Origin: CAYZJB01 sp964478735 | GTDB lineage: Bacteria; CLD3; SB21 | Direction: 5' to 3' | NCBI GenBank assembly: GCA_964478735.1 | Contig: CAYZJB010000007.1 | Coordinates: forward strand, 1-64,000 | Length of the DNA stretch: 64,000 nt | Shown: piece by piece, positions 10,201 through 17,163 of the stretch | Position numbering within the stretch: the stretch's first letter is position 1 | How the letters are laid out: each line of letters begins with the position of its first letter | Position numbers and translations under genes: made by a program | Notes under the pieces: generated by a model | What the model was told of the DNA's origin: nothing | Seen by the model: only the letters and a program-made list of their open reading frames with translations | The model's database searches: none

Positions 10201-11508
10201 GCGCGCGTGGAATTACAGGACGATACGGGACGCCTGATTTATGCGTACAAGGTTCCCTACGGTGCCGCGCTGGCCGTGCACGATGGACAGAAGGTGAAGA
10301 AGGACGACTTTATCATGACGTGGGATCCGTACAACACGAGCATCATCACGGAAAATGACGGAACGGTCGCTTTTGAAGGCATTAAAGAAGGCATCAGTTG
10401 CCGGGAAGAAGCGGATGAAGCGACAGGTATGAAGCATCTGGTCATCATCGAGAGTCGCGACAAAAAAGTCACGCCCACATTGCTTGTTCGACGCGGTAAA
10501 GAGATCGTCGAAAGCCACATCCTGCCAACGCGGGCGTATCTCGTCGTAAAAGAAGGCGATGATGTTATTGCCGGAGAGGCCATAGCAAAGATTCCGCGTG
10601 AGATGGCCAAGACGAAGGATATCACGGGCGGTCTGCCGCGTGTGCAAGAATTATTTGAAGCCCGACGTCCGCGCGAAGCGGCCGTGGTGACCGAAATCGA
10701 CGGCATTGTAAAGATCGGCAAGGTCAGCCGTGGATACCGCGAAGTACTCGTCGAAGGACGGGACGGAGAGACCAAAACCTACAAGATTCCGTTCGGCAAG
10801 CACCTCATCGTTCACAGTGGAGATGATGTCTACGCGGGAGATCAGTTGTGTGACGGCGCCGTCGCTCCCCACGATATTCTGCGGATCAAAGGACCTGCAG
10901 AAGTCCAGCGCTATCTCGTCAATGAGATCCAGGAAGTGTATCGAACACAGGGCGTAAAGATCAACGACAAGCACATTGAGATCATCGTCCGTCAGATGTT
11001 GCAGCGCGTACGGATCGCCGATCCGGGCGACACATTCTTCCTGCAGGACGATCAGGTAGACCGATTGAGATTTCTCGAAGAAAACCAGAAGATTCGTGAC
11101 CGTGTCGTGACCGTTGAAAAAGGGGACGCCCCCCTCAAGGAAGGGCAGATCCTACCGCGCTCGGAAGCAGAGAAGATTGCCAAGAAATACGAGAAAAAGA
11201 CTCCGCCGACGTATCGAGAATGTCAGCCGGCAACCGCAGAGCCGCTGCTTCTCGGTATCACTCAAGCGTCCTTGAGTACGGAGAGCTTTATCTCGGCCGC
11301 GTCCTTCCAGGAAACGACGAAAGTCTTGGCCGATGCAGCGATCAGTTGCAAGACCGATCAACTTCTGGGTCTCAAAGAGAACGTGATAATGGGCAAGTTG
11401 ATACCCGCGGGTACGGGCATCAAAACGTATCAAAACCTTTTAGTCACGTCGGAATCTACGGAAGAAGCTTCGGAGAAGCCTACCCGAAAGAAAAAAGAAA
11501 CTGCCTAA
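7249..11508 (+). CDS. rpoC: DNA-directed RNA polymerase beta' subunit
   Basis: This 1419-residue protein carries the catalytic Mg-binding motif NADFDGDQMAVH (about residues 467-478), the N-terminal zinc ribbon CHCGKYKRIRYKGIICDRC (about 66-84) and the second zinc site with CESKRGVCSKCYGRNL (about 892-907). The GTG start at 7249 follows a strong AGGAGGT. The last 20 or so residues are lysine/glutamate-rich. It is the last gene of the block and is followed directly by a strong terminator. Confidence 0.98.
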   Translation: MSYLSNTSLARQFSNITIGIASPDSILSRSYGEVTKAETINYRSFKPEKDGLFCEKIFGPVKDWECHCGKYKRIRYKGIICDRCGVEVTLKAVRRERMGHITLAVPVVHIWFFRSLPSKIGSLLGMSIKQLEKIIYYENYVVVQPGRSGLKYKDIIPEEELYRIKEELGPDNDALPNTDPNKFIALIGGEAVKELLKRCDVEQMAIDARRILKEGNTSQQKRTEYLKLLRVADAFRIKDGDVFNQPEWMVLDVIPVIPPELRPLVPLEGGRFATSDLNDLYRRVIIRNNRLRKLIEIKAPEVILRNEKRMLQEAVDSLFDNSRKTAAVRSDSNRPLKSLSDMLKGKQGRFRQNLLGKRVDYSGRSVIVVGPELKLHECGLPKEMAVELFKPFIIRKLVEKGYVKTVKSAKRMVDKQGPEVWEILEKIVSGHPVMLNRAPTLHRLGIQAFQPVLIEGRALQIHPLVCAAFNADFDGDQMAVHIPLSYEAQIETRMLVLSSHNIIQPSSGRPIAIPSQDMVLGCYYLTKMRNGGKGEGMKFSSPSEVRIAYDAGQVGLHSKVKLRLEGPGHTEKKPIFNYIETSVGRVLFNEIVPKQMGYLNELLTKKKIEEVVARIYSELGNQKTVEFLDRLKQLGFEFATKSGSSIGIEDVLSPPNKTEVLKSANQEVEKVQRTYRMGLMTDGERYNKIIDIWTHASNDVAAAMYDNIAQSNSGFNPVFMMMDSGARGSRDQIKQLGGMRGLMSKPQKSMTGQVGEIIEHPITASFKEGLSVWEYFISTHGARKGLADTALKTADAGYLTRRLVDVAQDVIITEEDCGTILGVATSAIKEGEEIRESLGERCLGRVAAEDVLEPGTNKVVIEAGVLIDEDTAEMLNNSAIEVVSIRSVLTCESKRGVCSKCYGRNLATGKLVNRGEAVGVMAAQSIGEPGTQLTLRTFHIGGVASRIGEQPQALAKADGKIVFSPGMRILERKSDKAVISLSRSARVELQDDTGRLIYAYKVPYGAALAVHDGQKVKKDDFIMTWDPYNTSIITENDGTVAFEGIKEGISCREEADEATGMKHLVIIESRDKKVTPTLLVRRGKEIVESHILPTRAYLVVKEGDDVIAGEAIAKIPREMAKTKDITGGLPRVQELFEARRPREAAVVTEIDGIVKIGKVSRGYREVLVEGRDGETKTYKIPFGKHLIVHSGDDVYAGDQLCDGAVAPHDILRIKGPAEVQRYLVNEIQEVYRTQGVKINDKHIEIIVRQMLQRVRIADPGDTFFLQDDQVDRLRFLEENQKIRDRVVTVEKGDAPLKEGQILPRSEAEKIAKKYEKKTPPTYRECQPATAEPLLLGITQASLSTESFISAASFQETTKVLADAAISCKTDQLLGLKENVIMGKLIPAGTGIKTYQNLLVTSESTEEASEKPTRKKKETA

Positions 11509-11538
11509 AAAGAATAAGTAAAACAGCCAAAAAAACAG

Positions 11539-11577
11539 GGCGTTGGTTAAATCCAACGCCTTTATTTTTTTTATTTT
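11539..11577 (+). terminator. Intrinsic terminator of the rpoBC operon
   Basis: A perfect 8-bp GC-rich stem, GGCGTTGG (11539-11546) with CCAACGCC (11553-11560), has a 6-nt loop TTAAAT and is followed by a long T-rich tract (11561-11577). It starts 30 bp after the rpoC stop. Confidence 0.93.
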
Positions 11578-11622
11578 ATTGAAAATAAATGATTTAGATT
11601 GTGAATTAATTATTTTTTTTCC

Positions 11623-11651
11623 TTGCGGAGCCTGGCTTTTTAATGTATAAT
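11623..11651 (+). promoter_or_regulatory. Promoter of the lytic-transglycosylase-like gene
   Basis: TTGCGG (11623-11628), a 17-bp spacer and a perfect TATAAT (11646-11651) lie in an AT-rich spacer after the rpoC terminator. The predicted start is near 11658, giving a leader of about 110 nt before the GTG start codon. I see no riboswitch-like fold in that leader. Confidence 0.6.
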
Positions 11652-11768
11652 GCGGCGGTTTGAATAAGGTTCTGACTTAAGTATTTTTAAAACAGTAGTT
11701 TAGTTAACAGCTGGTGAAGAAAATAACCCTACCAGCTTATTTTAGAACCAATTGAAAGGACCTAAGTA

Positions 11769-12362
11769 GTGAACCACAAAATAAGAAACAAAATGCAACG
11801 CACTGTTTCTATTGTGTTTACACTAGCGGGACTCTTTTTGGTAGTTGCCATGGTCACAAACTTCATAAACAATGATGAAGCCGTGACGGCTCAGCGTGAA
11901 GAGATCCAGAGACTCAAAGATGAAAACAGCCGGCTTAAGAAAGAGAACGCTGTTCTGAGTCGTTATAAAACGGATCTCGACGAACTAGATGCCAAAATAG
12001 CTGATCTGCGATCGCAAGGATATCGACCAGATCGTCTCTTAGTACGTCATCTTCAAAAGAAATCACGGCAATTCAACATCAGTAATGAATTCATTCTGAA
12101 TGTATTGAAAACGGAAAGTTCATTTTGGAGTAATCTTGACGGCCCATTTGGAGAAGTCGGTGGTTTTCAAATCCTGCCCGAAACACTCAAGTATTACGTC
12201 CGTCTATTCGGTGTCGATCCCGACGACATCAACATCGAAGATTATAAAGATATTCGGACGAACACGGAATGGGCGTATGTGATGTTTCTGGACATGAAAC
12301 TCAAGCGAAAGAAGCTCGAGTGGACTTATTGGAACACGGGATTTCAGGAAGCTCAAAACTAG
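11769..12362 (+). CDS. Membrane-anchored coiled-coil protein with a minimal lytic-transglycosylase-like domain
   Basis: The 197-residue protein has an N-terminal membrane anchor (about residues 12-33), a heptad-like coiled coil (about 41-80, QREEIQRLKDENSRLKKEN) and a C-terminal domain resembling a compact SLT lysozyme fold. Supporting motifs, in order, are VLKTESSFW (position of the catalytic Glu-Ser pair), GEVGGFQILPET (compare the family's GxxGLMQxxPxT) and WTYWNTG at the very end (compare AYNAG). Such enzymes cut peptidoglycan strands, here probably on the periplasmic face. The domain is shorter than usual and activity is an inference. GTG start at 11769 with GAAAGGA upstream; the gene is monocistronic between its own promoter and terminator. 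Confidence 0.6.
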   Translation: MNHKIRNKMQRTVSIVFTLAGLFLVVAMVTNFINNDEAVTAQREEIQRLKDENSRLKKENAVLSRYKTDLDELDAKIADLRSQGYRPDRLLVRHLQKKSRQFNISNEFILNVLKTESSFWSNLDGPFGEVGGFQILPETLKYYVRLFGVDPDDINIEDYKDIRTNTEWAYVMFLDMKLKRKKLEWTYWNTGFQEAQN

Positions 12363-12368
12363 AAAAGA

Positions 12369-12400
12369 GAAGGGCTGTTTGAAGCAGCCCTTCAATTTTG
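12369..12400 (+). terminator. Intrinsic terminator after the transglycosylase-like gene
   Basis: GAAGGGCTG (12369-12377) pairs perfectly with CAGCCCTTC (12385-12393) around a 7-nt loop, followed by AATTTTG. It begins just after the stop codon. The T tract is short, so efficiency may be moderate; it may also serve the convergent pspA transcript. Confidence 0.75.
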
Positions 12401-12470
12401 AACTGTTTAGTTTACATAATATATATTATACATCATAACTATATTTTATAAACTTATTGAAAACTTTAGG

Positions 12471-13133
12471 TTATTTACCTAGTTGAGCTTTCAGAGCCGC
12501 TAGTTCGTCATCCACGGTAGATGATGTCGTTAGCTGCTTAAATTCGTCCTCAAGGGATTGGCTTTGCCCGGACAATTCGACATGCGCATCGGCTTCAGCT
12601 TCCACATCTTCAACCTTCTTTTCGAATTTTTCAAAATTGGCAAATGCGCCGCCGCCAACGCCGGACATCGCTGCGGCGATTTGTTTTTTGGCCTTTGCCG
12701 CCTGATGTCGTGCGATCAGGGTATTTTGCCTCACGCGGGCTTCATCAAGCTTGGCCTTTAGTTGCATCAATTGAGACTTCATCTGTTCAGCGGTTTTCGT
12801 CGCTTCAGCAACGTTGGGTTCGAGGCTGGCCGCCGCCTGAGAATAACTGTTCTTTTTAGCCAAAGCTTGTGCCGCCAGATCATCACGTCCGGCATTGACG
12901 GCCTGGACCGCCTTGTTTTGCCAATCCTCAGCCAGCTTTTTGTTCTCCGTATACTGTTTCTCAAGCCTTTTCTGGTTGGCAATCGCGGATCCGACGGCCG
13001 TTGTAGCTTTGTTGACCGCTTCCTCCATTTCAATGACCATTTGTTTGATCATTTTTTCGGGATCTTCTGCCTTATCCAGCAGATCGTTAATGTTGGCCTT
13101 GAAAATGTCGGCCATACGTGAAAAAATGCTCAT
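12471..13133 (-). CDS. pspA: PspA/IM30-family membrane-protecting protein
   Basis: This 220-residue protein is almost wholly alpha-helical and opens with MSIFSRMADIFKANINDLLD, the amphipathic membrane-binding helix typical of PspA/Vipp1. The central part (about 25-150) is a long coiled coil; a Gly-rich break (GVGGGAF, about 156-162) precedes a short C-terminal helix. The family is ESCRT-III-like and forms rods that stabilise stressed membranes. It is the last gene of an operon with three amide-bond ligases: only 15 bp separate it from the GCS2 gene and a clear AAGGAGAG ribosome binding site precedes its ATG. No PspF/PspBC partners are visible. That linkage, rather than the protein itself, is unusual. 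Confidence 0.85.
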   Translation of the reverse strand: MSIFSRMADIFKANINDLLDKAEDPEKMIKQMVIEMEEAVNKATTAVGSAIANQKRLEKQYTENKKLAEDWQNKAVQAVNAGRDDLAAQALAKKNSYSQAAASLEPNVAEATKTAEQMKSQLMQLKAKLDEARVRQNTLIARHQAAKAKKQIAAAMSGVGGGAFANFEKFEKKVEDVEAEADAHVELSGQSQSLEDEFKQLTTSSTVDDELAALKAQLGK

Positions 13134-13148
13134 GATTCTCTCCTTCGT

Positions 13149-14270
13149 TTAGTTATCCGACAAGTTTGAAAGTGTATCCTTTATGAGATAATCTACAACC
13201 GATTCCAGATGACCCGATTCCTGAAAAACTTTTACCTGACGATCGGCGCTCGTACCCTGTTCCAATATCTTATAAATATATTCGATTTCCCGGCGCGAAT
13301 CGAGTTCTTGAACGGCTTCATCGACAAACCGCAGAAGTTCTACGATCAGATCCTTGGTCCATACTTCCTGCTGTTTCCCAAAATCGATAAGCTTTCCGTT
13401 AATGCCGTAGCGGCTTGCCCGCCATTTGTTTTCTGCAATCAGAGCGCTCGAATAAAGGCGCCAGCTCATGTTGATTTTATGCAACCGGTATAACGTGAGC
13501 ATCAAAGCCTGGACCAGCGCGGCGATCGCCATGGTTTCGTCGAGGCGCGTCGGCAAATCGCACACGCGCACTTCTAAAGTGCCGAAACTCGGGTGCGGAC
13601 GCGCGTCCCACCAGATCTTTTTGCCGTTATCGATGCAGCGCGTTCGAACCAATAACTTGACAAAATCCTCAAATTGAGAATAAGACTCAAACAACGGCGG
13701 TAGATCGGTTCGCGGGAATCGTTGAAACACCCTTGTACGGTACGAGCTAAGACCGGTATTACGCCCGATCCAGAAAGGCGAACTGGTCGACAGGGCGAGA
13801 ATATGCGGCAAAAAATAACGCAACTGATTCATTATCGCGATACACGTCTCCAAATCCGGCATCCCGACGTGGATGTGCAGACCAAAAATTAAATTGGCTC
13901 GAGCGACGTCCTGCATATCGTTGACGATTTCGTGATACCGGGCGTGATCACTGATTTCCTGTTTTTTCCAGTCGCTGATGGGGTGCGTGCTGGCTGCCAC
14001 GATCCGCAGTCCCCTCTTTTCGGCAAGCGATGCAATGGTTCTCCGTAATTTGGCGACTTCCCGCCGTGCCTCGGCCACGTTACGGCAAACTTCCGTTCCC
14101 ACCTCGATGACCGACTGATGCATTTCCATCTTGATTTGTTCGGACAATAGAAGCTTTCCTTCTTCGATCATCTGGCTGGAAACATGCGACCGCAGTTCTT
14201 TCGTTACCGGATCGACAATTTGGTATTCCTCTTCTATACCGAGTGTGAACGGTGAAGGATCGGTGGTCAT
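13149..14270 (-). CDS. GCS2-type carboxylate-amine ligase (YbdK-like glutamate-cysteine ligase family)
   Basis: The 373-residue protein has the hallmarks of the GCS2 family: FTLGIEEEYQIVDP at the N-terminus (metal/ATP-binding glutamates), IVAASTHPISDW, the metal-binding GLHIHVGM (about residues 130-137) and GTLEVRVCDLPTRLDET. Members ligate an amino acid amine to a carboxylate using ATP; YbdK shows weak glutamate-cysteine ligase activity, but the true substrate of most members is unknown. The start codon overlaps the stop of the circularly permuted ATP-grasp gene by 4 bp, implying translational coupling. It therefore probably acts on a product of, or substrate for, its two ATP-grasp neighbours. 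Confidence 0.85.
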   Translation of the reverse strand: MTTDPSPFTLGIEEEYQIVDPVTKELRSHVSSQMIEEGKLLLSEQIKMEMHQSVIEVGTEVCRNVAEARREVAKLRRTIASLAEKRGLRIVAASTHPISDWKKQEISDHARYHEIVNDMQDVARANLIFGLHIHVGMPDLETCIAIMNQLRYFLPHILALSTSSPFWIGRNTGLSSYRTRVFQRFPRTDLPPLFESYSQFEDFVKLLVRTRCIDNGKKIWWDARPHPSFGTLEVRVCDLPTRLDETMAIAALVQALMLTLYRLHKINMSWRLYSSALIAENKWRASRYGINGKLIDFGKQQEVWTKDLIVELLRFVDEAVQELDSRREIEYIYKILEQGTSADRQVKVFQESGHLESVVDYLIKDTLSNLSDN

Positions 14271-15820
14271 CGCTTGCCTGATTTACGATGGATGGATTTC
14301 TTATGTCTTCGATTAGTCTTTGCTTTGAACTTCGGCTTTTTACTCTTGGCTTGCTTCCTCGCCGCTGATTTGGTCCTGCCTTTACCGGCACGTTTCGCCG
14401 CTCGCTTGGTGGCCGCGGCGGTTTTACTCACGGTCACAATCGTTTTTTTGGATGCACCCGATATTGGAGATACGACGAAAGTTGGCGTGGTACCGCCTCC
14501 CGCCGTCACATTGGCCAATGACGATGCCGACAGCCGCGTCAGGACACCGTCGACATCCGGACCATATGCATACGGGTCCATGTCCACTACCATATCGTGG
14601 TACTCAAGTTTACCGTTACTTACGACCGGAAATGGAACTTTCGGGATCGGTACGATTTCCTGTACGACATAAAACTCTCCGTCCAGAGCCTTTTGTATCA
14701 ACCGGTTCCACTCTTCCTGTGCCGTTTCTTTGCCCAGGTAGACCCCCTTGCCCCCGTACTCATCGTTCGGTTTGATTACAAATTTGTCCTTTTCGTGAGA
14801 AATACACTCGATAAGATCAATCCGGTGTCCGTCAAGGGTCGTCATTTCTTCTTGAACTTTACGTGTCCATGGAATGTGCTTTCCAATGATGTGGAGTTCT
14901 TCTCCCGTGAACAGATCCTGGTTTTTCTCGTGCGTGAGTACAGCAAAGATCGACTTTTTATGCACAATCTTAGCACGAAAGGGATTTATCATGCATACGT
15001 TGAGGTCGCGGTAAGCATCGACCAGGGCCTTCGTTTCCAACGGCTTTTCTACACAATCGTTTGTCAAAATGCGCTTGTAGACAAGGTCAATGGCCTGTCC
15101 ATGAGCCGTGAGACGCTGTCCGTCGTATTCGAGATCTCTCGGGTCGGCGATGATGGCCGTAAATCCTTTGGATTTAAAAAATTCTTCAAAAAGCTGAAAT
15201 TCCGTGTAGGTCGGTACTTCTTTCCAGTCGACGATCGCGATAACGGGTTTTTTGAACTTTCTGTGGCCATGCCAAAACGCGTACGCCTTGAGTAACTCGT
15301 CAAGTAAACGTTGGCGCAACTCCCATCTCAGGACGTTGTATCTTTTTTTGAAATCTTGAACAAAGGGCAGGTCGTCAAAGACGTGCGCGGCCACGTCCTG
15401 ATAGGCAATACCGGCCGGACACTCGGCATTGAGCTCGACAAAATGAAGTTCATCCCCTTGCATGAAGGAGTCCCAGCGGGCGGTGACGGACAAGCGGTCG
15501 TAGCCGGGATAGATGGAAACAAGTTCCCTCTCACGGTCGATCAATCCCGCCTGAGCCATCCACGCATCGCTCGAGAGCGCCATGTCTTTGAACCGGGTCA
15601 CCGCATTGCGCAGGATACGACAGACATGTTGCAGATAGACGTATTGCTCCACTGTAATCAAATTGGGCCGGAGAAATTTGAACATGAAGCGTCCGCCAAA
15701 TGTGAGCTTTTCTCTGATTCCCCTTTTCTCGAATACCGAATAAATGGAATCGATCTTCGATGCATACTTGTCGACCAGGTCGTTATAGATCTCGACCGAA
15801 ATTTGATCAGGAGTATTCAT
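14267..15820 (-). CDS. Circularly permuted ATP-grasp protein with a lysine/arginine-rich C-terminal tail
   Basis: This 517-residue protein resembles the circularly permuted ATP-grasp family. Visible pieces are LNAECPAGIAYQD (about residues 148-160), the nucleotide-binding FVIKPNDEYGGKGVYLGK (about 361-378) and TRLSASSLANVTAGGGTTP near the end of the catalytic domain. ATP-grasp enzymes activate a carboxylate as an acyl-phosphate and join it to an amine. Beyond about residue 455 is a 62-residue tail with 26 Lys/Arg and no Asp or Glu, rich in Ala/Lys like histone H1, which is not part of the catalytic fold. The gene is 38 bp downstream of the other ATP-grasp and overlaps the GCS2 gene by 4 bp. 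Confidence 0.8.
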   Translation of the reverse strand: MNTPDQISVEIYNDLVDKYASKIDSIYSVFEKRGIREKLTFGGRFMFKFLRPNLITVEQYVYLQHVCRILRNAVTRFKDMALSSDAWMAQAGLIDRERELVSIYPGYDRLSVTARWDSFMQGDELHFVELNAECPAGIAYQDVAAHVFDDLPFVQDFKKRYNVLRWELRQRLLDELLKAYAFWHGHRKFKKPVIAIVDWKEVPTYTEFQLFEEFFKSKGFTAIIADPRDLEYDGQRLTAHGQAIDLVYKRILTNDCVEKPLETKALVDAYRDLNVCMINPFRAKIVHKKSIFAVLTHEKNQDLFTGEELHIIGKHIPWTRKVQEEMTTLDGHRIDLIECISHEKDKFVIKPNDEYGGKGVYLGKETAQEEWNRLIQKALDGEFYVVQEIVPIPKVPFPVVSNGKLEYHDMVVDMDPYAYGPDVDGVLTRLSASSLANVTAGGGTTPTFVVSPISGASKKTIVTVSKTAAATKRAAKRAGKGRTKSAARKQAKSKKPKFKAKTNRRHKKSIHRKSGKR

Positions 15821-15858
15821 TTATATAAATAAAAAGATTTACCTGTATGATTTTAGAG

Positions 15859-16857
15859 TTACTTCTTGAGTTTTTTTGAAGTCTGTCGTTTTACAGGTTG
15901 AATTCCATTCAAAAAATGATGCCACCGGAAGTCCTTACTTGGGGCTTCGTCCCATTGTGCCCGTTCAATCAGCATGGCTGTAACCTTATCTACGATCCAT
16001 TCAAAATTTGGTGGAGTAACGGAGTGATAATCGCAATCCGGCGCTGGATTCATGTAATCGATGGCATAGGGTATTCCTTTACGAACCGCGAATTCGATCG
16101 TGTTTAGATCATATCCCAGAGCCGTACATATATCGATACAGTATCTTGTCAGGAGCTTCTCCATTTTCGGATCCAACCCTTTTGGGTTTTTGACGTATCG
16201 ATCCGCCGGTTCAGCACCCGGATCGTACTGCATGATCCGTACGTGTTTTTTATCGACGCAATAACATCGGTAGTACTCTTCAAAATCGATGTTTTCCTGT
16301 AACACCATGCACAGGTGACCGGTTTCTTTGTATTTATCGAAAAACTCCTGCGGGGATTTGACTTTATACACATGACGCCATCCCCCACCATCGAACGGCT
16401 TCAAAAATGATGGAAAACCCACGTACTCGAACAGACGGTCCCACGGAAGCGGATACATCAAGTTGCGAAAAGAATCGGCCGTCGTATGGGGTGGATGGCT
16501 ATGACTCGGTAAAATGATCGTTCGAGGAACCGGGATTCCCATTTTTTCTGCCAGTGAATAATTGAAAAACTTGTCATCCGCCTGCCACCAGAAGGGATTG
16601 TTCACGACATGGGTTCCTGTCAGAACGGCATTTTTCAGAAATGCACGATAGTATTGCACCTCATGGGAAATCCGGTCGAAGATTACCTTGTATCCGGTCG
16701 GCTCTGCCATCTGCGTGCCGCCCAACATGATAAAATCCGCCTCGATCGGAAGATTTTTTTCCTTCGCGACTTTGTTAATATTAGCGATAAGTGCCTCCGG
16801 AAATGTCGTTTCCATACCGCGAAGGACACCAATGCGGGCAATTTTATTCATATCCAT
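15859..16857 (-). CDS. ATP-grasp ligase, RimK/glutathione-synthetase-like
   Basis: The 332-residue protein opens with ARIGVLRGMETTFPEALIA and shows a standard ATP-grasp arrangement. It has the linker NNPFWWQADDKFFNYSLAEK followed by GIPVPRTIILPS, the ATP-binding strand FPSFLKPFDGGGWRHVYKV (about residues 170-188) and the metal-binding end IPYAIDYMNPAPDCDY (about 276-291). This enzyme class makes peptide-like amide bonds. It is the first gene of the four-gene operon with a promoter 46 bp upstream. The C-terminal KRQTSKKLKK is basic, like the tail of its neighbour. The substrate cannot be read from sequence. Confidence 0.75.
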   Translation of the reverse strand: MDMNKIARIGVLRGMETTFPEALIANINKVAKEKNLPIEADFIMLGGTQMAEPTGYKVIFDRISHEVQYYRAFLKNAVLTGTHVVNNPFWWQADDKFFNYSLAEKMGIPVPRTIILPSHSHPPHTTADSFRNLMYPLPWDRLFEYVGFPSFLKPFDGGGWRHVYKVKSPQEFFDKYKETGHLCMVLQENIDFEEYYRCYCVDKKHVRIMQYDPGAEPADRYVKNPKGLDPKMEKLLTRYCIDICTALGYDLNTIEFAVRKGIPYAIDYMNPAPDCDYHSVTPPNFEWIVDKVTAMLIERAQWDEAPSKDFRWHHFLNGIQPVKRQTSKKLKK

Positions 16858-16902
16858 TCACTCCGGTGAGATACGAGTGCTGGTTGAGCGTGGGTTACAA
16901 AA

Positions 16903-16931
16903 AATATAAGATCGATGACCGCTTTATGCAA
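16903..16931 (-). promoter_or_regulatory. Promoter of the ATP-grasp/GCS2/pspA operon
   Basis: Read on the minus strand: TTGCAT (16931-16926), a 17-bp spacer and TATATT (16908-16903). The predicted start is near 16896, about 40 nt before the ATP-grasp start codon. It is back to back with the tRNA-Thr promoter. Confidence 0.6.
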
Positions 16932-16991
16932 GGGTCAAGGAGCCTGAGTGTCCATTCGGAGACAAAATTTTTTTCAAAGAAAGGAATGATA

Positions 16992-17020
16992 TTGATTTGA
17001 GATTGCTCTTTGTCTATATT
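16992..17020 (+). promoter_or_regulatory. Promoter of tRNA-Thr
   Basis: TTGATT (16992-16997), a 17-bp spacer and TATATT (17015-17020) put the transcription start near 17027, nine bases before the mature tRNA. The spacing and both boxes match the other promoters read in this window. Confidence 0.65.
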
Positions 17021-17035
17021 GCGTTCCGTTTGTCG

Positions 17036-17107
17036 GCCACAATAGCTCAGCGGTAGAGCAGCTGTTTCGTAAACAGCAGGTCGCAGGTTCGAATCCCGCT
17101 TGTGGCT
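17036..17107 (+). tRNA. trnT: tRNA-Thr (anticodon CGT)
   Basis: Acceptor stem GCCACAA (17036-17042) pairs with TTGTGGC (17100-17106), discriminator T17107, no encoded CCA. The anticodon stem GCTGT/ACAGC encloses TTCGTAA, giving anticodon CGT, which reads the threonine codon ACG. The D arm AGCTCAGCGGTAGAGC and T loop GGTTCGAATCC are canonical. It stands alone with its own promoter and terminator between two divergent operons. Confidence 0.95.
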
Positions 17108-17113
17108 CATGAA

Positions 17114-17137
17114 AAAACCCGCCAAATGGCGGGTTTT
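17114..17137 (+). terminator. Intrinsic terminator of tRNA-Thr, usable on both strands
   Basis: AAAACCCGCC (17114-17123) and GGCGGGTTTT (17128-17137) form a 10-bp perfect stem with loop AAAT. The flanking A and T runs allow termination in either direction, so it probably also ends the long parB-side minus-strand transcript (parB stops at 17164). Confidence 0.9.
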
Positions 17138-17163
17138 GATTTGATCGTTGTAATCCTGAATAA

